Source: Tilletiopsis washingtonensis (taxonomy: Eukaryota; Basidiomycota; Exobasidiomycetes; Entylomatales). From it: DNA of 64,000 nt. The notes beneath the pieces are model-generated. The model saw only the letters and a program-made list of their open reading frames with translations, searched no databases and was not told where the DNA came from. Position numbers and translations under genes: made by a program. Where the stretch lies: positions 771,946-835,945 of the forward strand of contig NW_020312000.1 of the NCBI RefSeq assembly GCF_003144115.1. The letters are read 5' to 3'. Positions 29,866-41,400 of the stretch are shown piece after piece; the first letter of the stretch is position 1; every line of letters begins with the position of its first letter.

Positions 29866-32521
29866 GGCCGCAGCGCTGACTCTGCACAAGCGTGCGTCGC
29901 CGGCGTCGGTCAGAAAGAAAGGCGGAGAGTCGGTGACGTGAGAGCGAGAAAGAGGCGGTGGTGGTGGTGGTGAGACGTGCAAGGAAGCGCGAGCGGCTCG
30001 GTAGCACGGCCTATCGGTGCGGCTGCGCGGCGGCACAGGGTATGGGGTCGGGTCCGGCGCAAGAACGAGGGCGGGACGAGGAGACGAGAGAAGGAGATGG
30101 CAGAGCGGTGCAGAGTGCATCACTCGCTGAGCCGAGCCGAGCCGGCGCACGCACCGCCAGCAGCAGCAAGGTGAGGAGCACCTCTCCTACTCCACGCGCC
30201 GCACTCACGAGCAACACGCAGCACCGCCGCACCGCCGCGCGCCGCGCCTTCTCCCTGCTGATCTCGGTTTGCATTTTCGCGCCCTTGGTGCGCTCGCGCG
30301 TGCGCTGACGCAGTGCGCCTGTCGGAGTCGGACAGGCGCAGGGTGCCGTGCAGCAGCATGCAGCTGCAGCGAATCGCCTCGTGCAGCAGCGATCAGGCCA
30401 GCGACGACGACGGCGGCTCGACGAGGCACGGCGGCTGCGATGCGGCGGCTGCGGCCCCTGCTGCCAGTTGCTCCGCGCCCCTCTTTCAGCGGTCCAGCCG
30501 CGCCGCGTCCGTGCCGCTCTCTCGCGCACGCGCCGCTCATCACACCGGCGCCGTCTCTTGGTCATCCCCCACGCAGAGAGATGCTCCTCAGAGAGCGTGT
30601 CAAGCAGCCGTGCTGGCGTTGAGCGGCAGCGGTGCGACGGCCTCTTGTCAGAGCGCAGCAAGCGTCTGTCTGGCGGCAGCACGCTGCGTGCTGCGGCGGC
30701 CGCAGCGTGCGAACGCGCGCCGCGCGTCGAGAGCAACACCTCGCGTCCTTCTGGCGGCGCGGCACGCGTCAGCAGCGCCAGCAGCCGTTGAAAGGCGCCT
30801 GCGCTCGCCGCGCAAACTTTCTCTTGCGTGCTGCGCTCTGCATCTGCGCTGTCCTCGCTGTTCGCTGGCAGTCGAGATACGCTCGCGCCCGCCGCTGCGG
30901 TGTGTAGGTCAGCGAGGCCGCGGTGCTGGCGAGCAGCTGCGGCGGCGGCGGTACGCTACGCGGAGTGTTGCTCTCGAGCGCCGCTGCAGCTGCCGCTGGC
31001 GGAGCAGCGCTCCTCGCGTCTCGGCGCTGCTCCGCCCGATCATCCCTCTCGCCCTGCGCCACACGCCCTCGCTCGCACGTGTGCTGCACCCGCCCGACGT
31101 CCGCCGCGGCAGCAGCGCATGAGAGCTTCATGCCCTCGCAACGACCTCTTGAGCGACGTGCGTCGCTTGCGCGTCCGAGCGCCGTGCCTGCCGCGCCAGG
31201 GCTGCAGCCATGCTCGCCTCGGGAGCTCTTATGCGCAGCGCTCTCCGGGCTGCGTGAGTGAGGGACGCGAGGTGCGAGGGGTCAATCGCAAGCGACGACG
31301 ACGACGAGCCAGCGCGTGTGGCGCGGCTGCATGTCGAGCGCACGGCGCCCTCTCATGCGTCTGCGCTCCCGCAAGCCCTTCGCTGTCGCTGCATCTGCTG
31401 GCGGCGGCCGGACGTACCGGAGGGAGCGCCGCAAGTTGCCCTCGCCGCCCGATAGCACCGGCCGCGGCCGACGGGAAGCCCAAGCGCCGCCGCACAGCAA
31501 GCGTCTGCGCCTCTTCCATTCCGACCCCTCGCTCCCACCCGTCCGACGTGGCGAGCCAGCACGCCAGCGAAGCAGCCCGCGCCAGCACGCTATCGCGAGC
31601 TTCGTCGGGCCGACAGACCGTCGACACGCGTGAGAATGGCGGGTGCGAGCGGCTGACGGCGGAGCGCTGCGAGATGCTGCTGCGGCAAGAACACGTTGCC
31701 TCTCAGCGGTCGCCGGCAGGGCTTGCCAGAGCACCACCGTGCCTAGATGTATGTCCTCCAGACCCAGTCAGCTCGCCGTTGCGTGGAGGCGGCTGCGGTG
31801 CTGATCTCGTAGCTCGCACGCTCGACGAGCGGTGTCACAGACATCGACCGCCTCGCGTGCCCGTCACGGCCAGCGAAAGAAGCAGCGAGCTGCCTGGCAC
31901 ACACTGTCGCGGCGCAAACGAGCGCTGTCACCCTTGTGCTCCAGATTGCATGTCACTGAGCCCCGCCAACGGCGAGAGATCGCAGCGACGGGGCGAGAGG
32001 AGCAGCGGCGGAGCGGACTGCGAAAGGCTCGGACGCCGAGACGCGTGAGGCATGCGGCGCGTCGCTCGCGATGCGGGGCAGAGCAACACGCACACGGCCG
32101 GCCGCCGGCTCGCGAGCCCTCTGCCTGTCGAGCTCGCTTCCTGATCGTGTGGCGCAGCGTGGAGCGTTCCGCTGTCCACGGGCGATCACTCCGCTCGCTG
32201 CATGCAAATGCACCGCATCGTCAAGGCGAAGCGACGGAGCATTCAGCGCTGGCGGACCCTGCGTCGAACGGCTGTTTGCCCGAGCTGGCCCTCGGGCATG
32301 AGTGCGAGGCGGCCGAGGCGCGCGAGGACGACGATCGTCGTTCCTGGACGTCTGTCATGAATGGCGTGCCATGAGCATGCCGCTGCGACGGCGGTGAAGA
32401 GGAAGCGAGCCCAAAGCGCCGCGCTGCGTCCGGCCAAAACCCTGCTGGCGAGCTGGAGCGCACCCCACCCAGCGCTGCCCACGTCTTCATAGAGACAGAG
32501 AACGGGTGACTTTGCATTCCA
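29866..32521. other. 2.6-kb stretch without a supportable gene
   Basis: This runs from the start of the tail-anchored coiled-coil gene to the stop of the aldolase gene. Long frames exist on both strands (for example 30828-32048 plus, 30011-30739 minus), but their translations are Arg/Cys/Ser/Ala-rich and lack domains or clean splice patterns. No tRNA-like B box, terminal repeats or transposase motif was seen. The first 200-300 bp must hold the coiled-coil gene's promoter, and the last part the aldolase 3' end. Confidence 0.5.
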
Positions 32522-33424
32522 TTAGTAGCCACTGCCCGTAGCCGCAGCACCACCTCGCGCCTCGCTTACTATGGCCGCCGTGCCGCTGGCGCCCACGCGC
32601 GTGGCGCCGCTCTCGACCATGGTGCGCACGGCAGCGAGCGTGCGGATGCCGCCGCTGGCCTTGACGGCGACGCCGCGCGGCGCCGCGACGAAGTGCATCA
32701 GCCGCACGGCCTCGGGCGTGGCGCCGCCGGGGCCGTAGCCGGTGCTCGTCTTGATGAACGCCGCGCCGGCGAGACACTGGAGGGAGGCAGGCATCAGGCC
32801 TGCACCGCAGCTTCGCCGACGAGGCACTCACAGAGATCAGAGACGAGATGGCGATCTCCTCGCGCTGCAGCGAGGCCGTCTCGAGGATCACCTTGACGGG
32901 CGCCGGCTTGCTGGCCTCGACGACGCCGAGCACATCGAGGTACACCTCGTGCAGGCGCCCGGCGCGCAACAGACCGACATTCTGCACCTACAAGCTCACA
33001 GCGTTGAGCATGTATGGCTCCGTACGGCCCTCAGCCAGCTCACCATGTCAATCTCGGCAGCGCCCTGTTCCACCGCGGTGCGTGCCTCGAGCGCCTTGGC
33101 CGCGCTGCCGCCCGCGCCAAAGGGAAAGCCGATGGTCGCGATGGGCCGCGTGGCGTGGCCCTTGAGCGCCGCCGCCGCAAAGGGCACCATCGACGAGTTG
33201 ACGCAGACGGTGGCAGCCTTCAAAGCTGCTCCTTCAGCGCTCACGCGCTCAATGTCGGCGGGCGTCGAGTGAGGCGCGAGGAGCGTGTGGTCGATGAGGC
33301 CGGGCAGCGCGTCGGGCGCCGGCAGCGTGGGCAGCGGCGAGAGCGCGGGCAGCGTGTCGGGCAGCGCGCCCAGCAGCGCGGCCACCTCGCGCGTGAGGCC
33401 GTCGGCGGAGAGCGGTGCGGCCAT
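32522..33424 (-). CDS. Deoxyribose-phosphate aldolase
   Basis: This class I aldolase (DeoC/DERA) cleaves 2-deoxyribose 5-phosphate to glyceraldehyde 3-phosphate and acetaldehyde in deoxynucleoside salvage. Three exons (33044-33424, 32832-32987, 32522-32776) give 263 residues. The catalytic set is complete by comparison with E. coli Deo[11 protein letters not shown], the Asp of [21 protein letters not shown], the Schiff-base Lys in [16 protein letters not shown], the second Lys in [14 protein letters not shown], and [10 protein letters not shown]. The protein ends in a Tyr (ATGSGY), like the functional C-terminal Tyr of the bacterial enzyme. No targeting peptide is visible. It shares a 254-bp divergent promoter with the phytoene desaturase gene. 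Confidence 0.95.
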
Positions 33425-33678
33425 GGCGGAGCGAAGAGCACGAGGTACGGGGTGGGAGAGGGACGTGCGCCGAGAAGGACCTCGCGGCACCTTCGCGCCG
33501 CTCGCTGTCGGCATCCTCCGCCTCCTGACTTGACTTTGATTACCCGCGGCACGGCGCGATTAGCGCGCCACGACTGCTCTCAGGGTCCGGGCCGCGCTTC
33601 CGCCGCGCGCTTACCCAACGCTCGCCGGACCGCCGTGCTCCTTCGCTCCGCACCATCACGAGCATCAAGCAACAGGTC
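33425..33678. promoter_or_regulatory. Bidirectional promoter, aldolase / phytoene desaturase
   Basis: This short 254-bp spacer lies between two start codons on opposite strands and holds an AT-rich patch TGACTTTGATTACC at about 33528-33541. Shared regulation of the two genes is possible but not shown. Confidence 0.55.
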
Positions 33679-35703
33679 ATGGCTTCGACATCTGCCTCGC
33701 CCAGCGGCAAGCACGTCGTCATCGTCGGGGCCGGCGCAGGCGGCACGGCTCTGGCGGCGCGTCTGGCTCACGCCGGCCACCGCGTCAGCGTGATTGAGAA
33801 GCACGGCGACGTCGGCGGCCGCTGCTCGCTGCTGCAGCGTGACGGACACCGCTGGGACGTGGGGCCGTCGCTGTACCTCATGCCCGAGATCTTCGACGCC
33901 GCCTTCGAGTCGCTGGGCCGCCGGCGCGAGGACATGTACGACCTGCACCTGGCGGCGCCGGCGTACAAAATCCACTACCACGACGGCAGGAGCCTGCACC
34001 TCTCCTCGGACCTCGTCGCCATGGGCAAGATGCTCGAGGAGTTCGAGCGCCCCGCCGGCAGCAAGGATCCGCTCGGCAGCTTCATGTCCTTCATCAAGGA
34101 GGCCGGCGAGCACTACGAGGAGAGCATCAAGCACGTCCTCACCCTCGACTGGACGCACCTCCTTGGCGCCCTCACGCGCTGGGAGCTGTACCCGATGCTG
34201 CTGCGCACAAAGGTGCTGCACATCTACACGACGCTGTATGCCCGAGCCAGGTGCGTCGCCTTGCGTCCGACAGCGATGTGACTGCGCTGACAGGCAGCGG
34301 CTCTCAGCCATCACTTCAAGTCGGACCACATTCGCCGGGCGATGACATTCAGCTCCATGTACATGGGGTGAGCGAGGCGCAGCAAGCTCCGGTTGCTGCA
34401 CAGCTGACTTTGGATGCCCAGCATGTCGCCGTTCGACGCGCCGGCGACCTACTCGCTGCTGCAGTATGCCGAGTATGCCAAGGGTGTGTCTCGTCGCGGT
34501 GCCGAGAGAGACCTGGCTCACACGCCATGCCAGGCGTCTGGTACCCCGTCGGCGGCTTCCAGCGCGTCGTCGCGGCATTTCACCGCGTGGCCGAAGAGCA
34601 CGGCGCCACTTTCCGCTTCAACACGGGCGTGCGCAAGATCCTGCTTGGGCCCAAGGGCGCGCGCGGCGTGGAGCTCGACTCAGGCGAGGAGCTCGAGGCA
34701 GACGTGGTCGTCAGCAACGTCGATCTCGTGCACACGTACAACTCGCTCTTGCCGCCCGACAGCTATGCGAAGCGCCTGCAGAACAAGGATCAGACGTGCA
34801 GCAGCATCTCGTTCTACTGGGGCATGAAGGAGATCGTGCCGGAGCTTGGCGGCCACAACGTGAGGCATGGTAGTAGCCGTAGCAACGCAGATGCTGACGC
34901 CGCGCACAGATCTTCCTCGCCGAGGCTTATCGCGAGTCATTCGACGAGATCTTCCGCGACGGTCTGCTGCCCACCGAGCCGTCCTTCTACGTGCGTTCTC
35001 TGTCCGGCCCTCAGCTGCTGCAGCCACTGACACATGCGTGCAGGTCAACGTGCCCTCGCGGTTAGACCCGACCGCGGCACCGCCAGGCAAGGACACGCTC
35101 GTGGTGCTCGTGCCCTGCGGTCCGATCCCGCTGCCTGGCAGCGACGCCGGCGGCCGTCCGCAGACGCGCGAGGCATTCGCGGCGACCAAGGCACGCGCAC
35201 GCAAGCAGATCATCGAGACGCTCAAGAAGCGCCTTGGCCGCGACGACTTTGAGAGCCTGATCGACGTCGAGGAGGTGCTGGACCCGTTCGACTGGCGCGA
35301 GCGCTTCTCGCTGTTCCGCGGCTCGATTCTGGGCCTGTCGCACACGATCCCGCAGGTAAGACGAAGCGGCGTCCAGCGAGTCCTGCACCATGCTGACACG
35401 CTCTTCTTTAGGTGCTCTGGTTCCGGCCTAGCGTGCAGTGCGTACGCTGCCGCGCACACCCAGCTGCACGCGCTGACTTGGCTTCACAGGCACGCCACGC
35501 ACAAGAACCTCTTCTTCTGCGGCGCCAGCACGCAGCCCGGCACTGGTGTGCCCGTCGTCGTCGCTGGCTCGGGCGTCGTCGCGGCGCGAGTCGACGCCTT
35601 CCTGCGCGGCAAGCCCATGCCCGGACGCATGCCGCAGGTCTCGCTGCTGCTCGCCGGCCTGCTGCTTCCTCTCCTGCTGCTGTTCTTCAGGCAGTCCGTG
35701 TGA
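33679..35703 (+). CDS. crtI: Phytoene desaturase (CrtI type)
   Basis: This FAD-dependent desaturase converts colourless phytoene to lycopene or related polyenes in fungal carotenoid synthesis. Eight exons (33679-34250, 34308-34367, 34422-34483, 34534-34859, 34910-34990, 35044-35355, 35412-35437, 35490-35703) join in frame to 550 residues. The N-terminal dinucleotide fold VVIVGAGAGGTALAARLA with GDVGGRCSLLQRDGHRWDVG, the GVWYPVGGFQRVVAAF block and the C-terminal bacterial-type phytoene dehydrogenase signature NLFFCGASTQPGTGVPVVVA are all intact. A hydrophobic C-terminal segment (QVSLLLAGLLLPLLLLFF) matches the membrane anchor of fungal enzymes. Exon 7 is only 26 nt. No phytoene synthase/lycopene cyclase lies nearby, so the pathway is not clustered here. 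The gene converges on CCT3 with 98 bp between stops. Confidence 0.95.
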
Positions 35704-35801
35704 CCCAGATACCGCGCACGGCTGCAATGCGGCCCGCTTCCTTTCTCTCTGTGCAATGACCGGCGGCCCTGTGTGATTTTGCGTCGTGCCCGCGCCCTGC
35801 T

Positions 35802-37940
35802 CTAGCCCATGCCCGGCATGTCGCCGCCCTCCGCACCCTCGGGCATCTGCTGCATCTGCGGCGCGCCGCCTCCGCCGCCGCCTTGTTGCCTGCGTGCAGA
35901 CACGACATCGTCGACGCGAAGCAGCAGCGAGGCGCTCTGCGATGGCATGCGTGAGCGTTGTGGTGGGCGCCCTGCGCATGGCGCGACTCACCTCGATGGC
36001 CGTCTTGAGCGTCTGCGCCTTGACAGCAGCAGGCTCGTACAGGCCGTAGGCGCCCATCTCGACAATCTTGCCGCCCTCGCCGTCCACGCCCATCGAGTGC
36101 TCGCCGTTGGCGTGGTGTGCGCGGAGGCTGGTGAGCAGCTTGATGGCGTTGCCGCCGCAGTTCTGGATCAGCGTGCGCGGGATCACCTCCATGGCATCGG
36201 CGACGGCACGGATCGGGCCCACGGCGACACCCTCGATCGTGCGCGCCAGCTCGTTGAGGCCGACGGAGATGGCCATCTCGGTCGCGCCGCCGCCGGGCGC
36301 CAGGCGCGGGTTGAACACGACGTTGCGCGCCACAGCCATGGCGTCAGCCAGGTTGCGGTCGACCTCGTTGAGAATGTCCTTCGACGGGCCGCGCAGCAGG
36401 ATGGTGCACGCCTTCGGCTCCTTGCACTCCTCCAGGAAGGTGAAGTACCTGCTCACGGCGTCAGCAAGCGCCTTGACGGCGCTACTGCGGTGCACTCACT
36501 CGTCGCCGAGCTTCTCAATGTGGAACAGACCGCACCGCGTGCCGATGTCTGCCTCGCGCAGGTCCTCAACCCGGTTCACAATCGTGGCGCCGCAGGCACG
36601 CGCAATGCGGTTGTTGTCGCTCTTGCGCACGCGCCGGATGGCAGTGATGTTCTCCTTGAGCAGGAAGTGCTGCGCCAGGTCTGCACGCACGTCGCAAGTC
36701 AGCCGACATGCGCAGCTGCAGCTGTGCGCGCCACTCACCGCTGACGCCCTTCTCCGTGAACACCAGGTCCGGCTTGAACTCGATGATCTTGTCGCACATG
36801 AGGCGGATCTGGTTCTCCTCGATCTCGAGAATCTTGTTCCAGTCCTCCTCCTTGGAAATCTCGATGTTCGTCTGGCTCTCGCCCTTCTTGTACTCGAGCG
36901 GGCAGTCGAGCAGCAGGATCCGCGGCGACTCGATGCGGCGGCGCATCTTCGGGTGCGTCACGTCCTTTGCGAGCATGACTCCGTCGAGCACGCGCGAGCT
37001 CTCGATCTCGCCACCCGGCACCTTTTCGACGCGAGCATACCGCTTCAGGTCGACGGTGCCGCCACGCGAGCCGGACCGTGCGTCAATGTCGGCCACGGTG
37101 CGCACGGCCTTGAGCGCCAGACGGCACATCTGGTCGGACCAGCGCGAGACAAACTTGGTGCCGATCGACGTCTTGATCAGCTTCAGCATCTCCTCCTCGT
37201 TGTTCGTGTCGACGGGAATGGAGATGCGGTCGATGATGTCGAGCGCCTCGGCCAGCGCCGCCTTGTACGAGCGGATAATGACGACGGGATGCAGGCCGCG
37301 CTCGAGCTGCGACATGGACTGTGCGAGGATCTCGCCGGCTGCGGTGCACAAGCGTCAGACGCTGTGGGCTGATGCTGCGCCGCGATGCATGGCACACCCA
37401 GAGCCGAACGAGGCTTCGCATGCCGCCCACCGGCCCCTTCGTCCTCTTCGCACTCACCGAGAATGATCACGCTCGTCGTGCCGTCTCCCACCTCCTCGTC
37501 CTGCGTCCGGCTGAGCTCAATCATCGACTTGGCAGCCGGATGCGCCTGGCAGCGAGCTGGTCAGCATGCTATGCGCCCGTGCTGCAGAGCGCGCTGCTAC
37601 GCACGACCTCAATCTCGCGGAGAATGGCGTTGCCGTCGTTGGTGAGCAAGATGCCGCCCTGAGAAGGCGTGGGTCAGCCGCTCGGCGCGACACACGCACG
37701 GCCGCTGCGCCCTCACCATCGGGTCGAGGAGCATCTTGAGCATGGCACGCGGGCCCAGACACGTGCGGATCACATCGGCGACCGTCTTGGCGGCGGCGAT
37801 GTTGCTCTGCTGCGCCTTGCGCCCGCTCTGGCGCTCGGTCGGGTTCATGAAGAACACATCTGGGAGGCGGCCGTCAGCCGGAGCGCGCGCGCGCGGAGCG
37901 GCCGGCGCGCGACGCCACACTTACTCGGCTGGCCAGACAT
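35802..37940 (-). CDS. CCT3: T-complex protein 1 subunit gamma (CCT3)
   Basis: This is a subunit of the cytosolic TRiC/CCT chaperonin, which folds actin, tubulin and WD40 proteins. Eight exons (37925-37940, 37717-37859, 37605-37658, 37458-37545, 36739-37338, 36500-36680, 35992-36448, 35802-35936) give 557 residues. Group II chaperonin motifs are visible: RTCLGPRAMLKMLLDPMGGI, LTNDGNAILREIEVAHPAAK, the ATPase motif QDEEVGDGTTSVIIL, DIDARSGSRGG (gamma-specific region), DLVFTEKGVSDLAQHFL, and LAPGGGATEMAISVGLNE. The C-terminus is Gly/Gln/Met-rich (QQMPEGAEGGDMPGMG), typical of CCT gamma. The first exon carries just MSGQP plus one base. It is divergent from THO2. Confidence 0.97.
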
Positions 37941-38498
37941 GCTGGGCAACGTGTGTGTCGGGGTGGGGTCGGGGTGGTGGAGGACGAGACGGGCCTTGCT
38001 CGCCGCTGAGCTTGACTTTGAGTCGAGCGAGCTGCATCGCGTCGCGCGCTTCGCCGCACGGTGCGCTTTCTGGCTTCGCGGCGCTTCGTGCGAAGGTCTG
38101 GCCGGACGGCACGTGACAAGAGCACCTGGCGCGGCCAGGGCGCGCAGGCAGGCTGCCTGTGTGCCGCGCTCGCGGCAGCTCGCGGCGCGCGCCTGCTGCC
38201 GACGGCCCTGCCCTCGCTGTGGAGGATGCGCTTCCGCTGCGACCTCCCACATCCTCCTATCCGAGCCATCTGCGCAGGGACGCCGGCACACTCAGCGCGG
38301 CACCCTCATCCCGCAGCTCTGGCCCTACGCCCGTGGTCCGCGTGCGCTTGCGCTTTCTCCGCAGCGGTGCGCGCAGCGGCTCAGCAGCGCTTCCGCGCGC
38401 TCGTCTGCCTGCTCGAGCGACCGATCTCGTCTGTCGCTGCCGTGCACAGCACAAGCAGCCGTACCGTGCGAAGTAGTCTTAAACTGCTACTGCCCGTC
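37941..38498. other. Divergent promoter region, CCT3 / THO2
   Basis: This 558-bp spacer lies between two start codons. An AT-rich patch (AAGTAGTCTTAAACTGC) lies about 30 bp before the THO2 start. No gene was seen. Confidence 0.5.
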
Positions 38499-41400
38499 AT
38501 GGATGTCCGGGCGCCGACGACGCAGGCCGAGGCCGAGAGCCTGGTCGGCAAGCTGCTGGACAGATGGGACATGGGTGGCCGCGACCAGCTGTGAGTGCGT
38601 CTTCGCTGTGCGCCACCTTGCTTGCTGACACTGCATGGCACGACAGCTTTGCAGTCTTCCTGCAGGCACCGCCGACGCTGGAGAGCAGCTTCGATCCGGC
38701 AGCCGTCTTTCCCATGCTGCTCGTCGCAATGCTGACGTCGCACGTCGCGAGCCCGCGGCTGGCCACGAAGGCCTTCGCCACGCTCGTGCGGACGGTCGCA
38801 GACGCCTGCAGCGGCTCTGAAGCGACTGCATCCTCCTCTTCTGCCGCTGTCTCGGCTGCCACAGAGGCCAGCACGGAGAAGGACGTCCCGTCCGTGCTCG
38901 TCGATGCTGTGCTCGACGGCATCTGGACTGTGGACGCCGAGATCGACACGCGGACAGAGCTGCTCTCCAAGGCTCCTCTCTGGCCTGGCGGAGATGAAGA
39001 GCAGGCGCTCGCCGATGCCGCGGCGCAGTCAAAGACTAGGCTGGCAGATGTGGTGAAGGAGCTTCTCGTGAGTTGCGCTGGTGGGATGCATGCTGCAGTA
39101 GAGAGAGCGGCCGCCCTCGCGCCCGACTGCGTCCCGGGCCCCATGCGATCGGCAGCGCTGACGCAAGACTGCAGCGCGAGAAGCTGCTGCCTCGTCTGAC
39201 CGTCGCCGAGAGGCTCGAAGTGCCGCTTTTGCGGCGGGTCGGGCTCGTCGAGGACGAGACGGCATTCCAGCGCAAGGGCGTGCGGATGAACACGGCGAAC
39301 CTCTACAAGCAGCAGAAGTTCAACTTGCTGCGCGAGGAGAACGAGGGCTACGCCGGCCTGCTCAACGAGCTGATTGGCGGCATGGGCCCGGCCGTTGTGG
39401 CGATTCGCGAGGAAGTGACGCCGCTGGCACCCGGCGAGACTGCGGCAGAGACGAGCTGCGCGCCGCTGCCCCGACCAGTCGACGGGCGCGCGCCTTTCCG
39501 GCCAGACCGGACGCCCGTGCGCGTCGTCGAGCAGGAGAGCAGCGAGGCGCGCAATGCGCGCGCACGCAAGACGATGGGCAACATCTCTGCCCTCATCGGC
39601 TACTTCGACCTCGACCCGAACCGCGTGCTCGACATCACGCTCGACGTGTTCAGCAGCAACATCACGCAGCACTGGCCGTTCTTCGTCGCACTGTTCGCCG
39701 CGTCGCCCTGGGGCCCGGACAAGCGCAAGGAGCCGGCAGCGGCTCTGGGAGCCAATGGCGATGTGGCGATGGACGTGGACGAGGCGCCGGCACCACGGCT
39801 GGGCCCGGTCACGCTTGACTTCCGCGGCGAGCCAGGCAACCACACCGTCGCGCAGGTGCTGGGCTTCAAGTTTGGCTACTATCAGCAGCCTGATAACAAG
39901 GAGGAGACGCCGGAGGAGCTCTACGTCATGGCCGCGCTGCTGATCCGCGAGGGCTACGTGCGCTTCTCTGACCTCTTCACGCACCTCTCGCCCGACGACG
40001 CCGGCATGGCCAAGCTGCAGGCTGCGTACCGCGACTCGCTGGGCACGCCGGCCGCGACGGTCATGAAGATGAACGCGCTGACGATGGCCGCGCCGCTCGT
40101 CGACGAGTACACGCGCCGCTCGGACGCCGCTGCGGCCGCGACGGATGCAGCGAACAAGAAGAAGGAGGAGGCCGAGCGCGAGCCGCCGAATCAGATCACC
40201 GGGCTGCTCAAGGCGCTTCTGGCGACTGGACAGCTCAAGCACGGCATCTACATTCTCAGCCAGCACCCATGGCTGTGCGGCTCCGAGCCCGGCGTGGCAG
40301 AGCGCTACGCGCGCCTGCTTGGCGTCGTGCTTGAGCCGGCCGTGGAGAGCATCTCGCTTGGCTCCCTCTACCTCGACGACGTCGAGCCTGCAGGTGCTGA
40401 GCTGCGCGAGACGCGCGGCCGCCAGTCGGGCCCGCCGAAGCTGGTCCTGACGTGCAACGCTCCCGAGGCGACGCCTACAGCCTCTTCGCGCGAGGTCTTC
40501 TTCTACCCCGCCTGGCGCGAGGACCTGCCGGGCGTGTCGTGCGACTCGCTCCTGGCCGAGTTCGTGCCGCTGCTGCGCCTGCTCGGGCCGCATCTGTCCA
40601 AGGATCTCGAGCTGTTCCGCCGTCTCTGCCGCCTCGTCAAGCTGCAGGTGCGCCGGGTCTTGGCTACCGAGGACGAGGATGAGCAGCCCGAGCTGCTTCG
40701 GCCCTGGCTCGAGGTCTTCCGCGCCAACATCCTGCCTGCGCTGAGCTGTACGCAGCACGATGTGACGCTCGCCGACGAGGTGTGGAGCATCATCAACCGC
40801 CTGCCGTACGCGCAGCGCTACGCGCTGTACGGCGAGTGGAAGTACGTGCTGTATCTGCAGCCGGAGCTCAAGGTACGCAAGATCGCCACCGAGCGCGAGG
40901 CGAAGGGCATTCTCAAGCGCATCAACACCGAGATGAAGTCGGCGGCGGCGCGGGACGCGCAGCGGCAGCTCGCCAACTCGGCGCACGCCAACCCGTGCAT
41001 CTTCTTCACCGAGGCGCTCTCGCAGGTGCAAGCGTACGACAACTTCATCGCGCCCATCGTCGAGTCGGCCAAGTTCCTCAGCGACCTGAGCTACGACGTC
41101 TTCACGTGGGTGCTGCTCGATGCGCTGAGCAACCCGGCCAAGGAGCGCACAAAGCAGGACGGCACGAACATCAGCCTCTGGCTGAAGGCGCTCTCGGCGT
41201 TCTCCGGCAACGTCTACCGGCGCTACAAGAAGATGGACGTCGGCCCGGTGCTGCAGTACATCGCCAACCAGCTGAAGCAGAACAACTCGAAGGACCTCGT
41301 GCTGCTGCGCGAGCTCGTGCTCAAGATGGCCGGCATCGAGCCGCTGGCGAATCTCGGCGACAAGCAGGTCGCGGCGCTGACGGGCGGCCGCCTGCTGCGG

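Noticed and set aside
30828-32048. Plus-strand frame of 406 codons in the gene-poor region
   Set aside because: Cys/Arg/Ser-rich random-looking translation, no family resemblance, no coherent start context.
32522-37940. A carotenoid biosynthesis cluster around crtI
   Set aside because: Neighbours are an aldolase and a chaperonin subunit. No phytoene synthase/cyclase, oxygenase or opsin is present.
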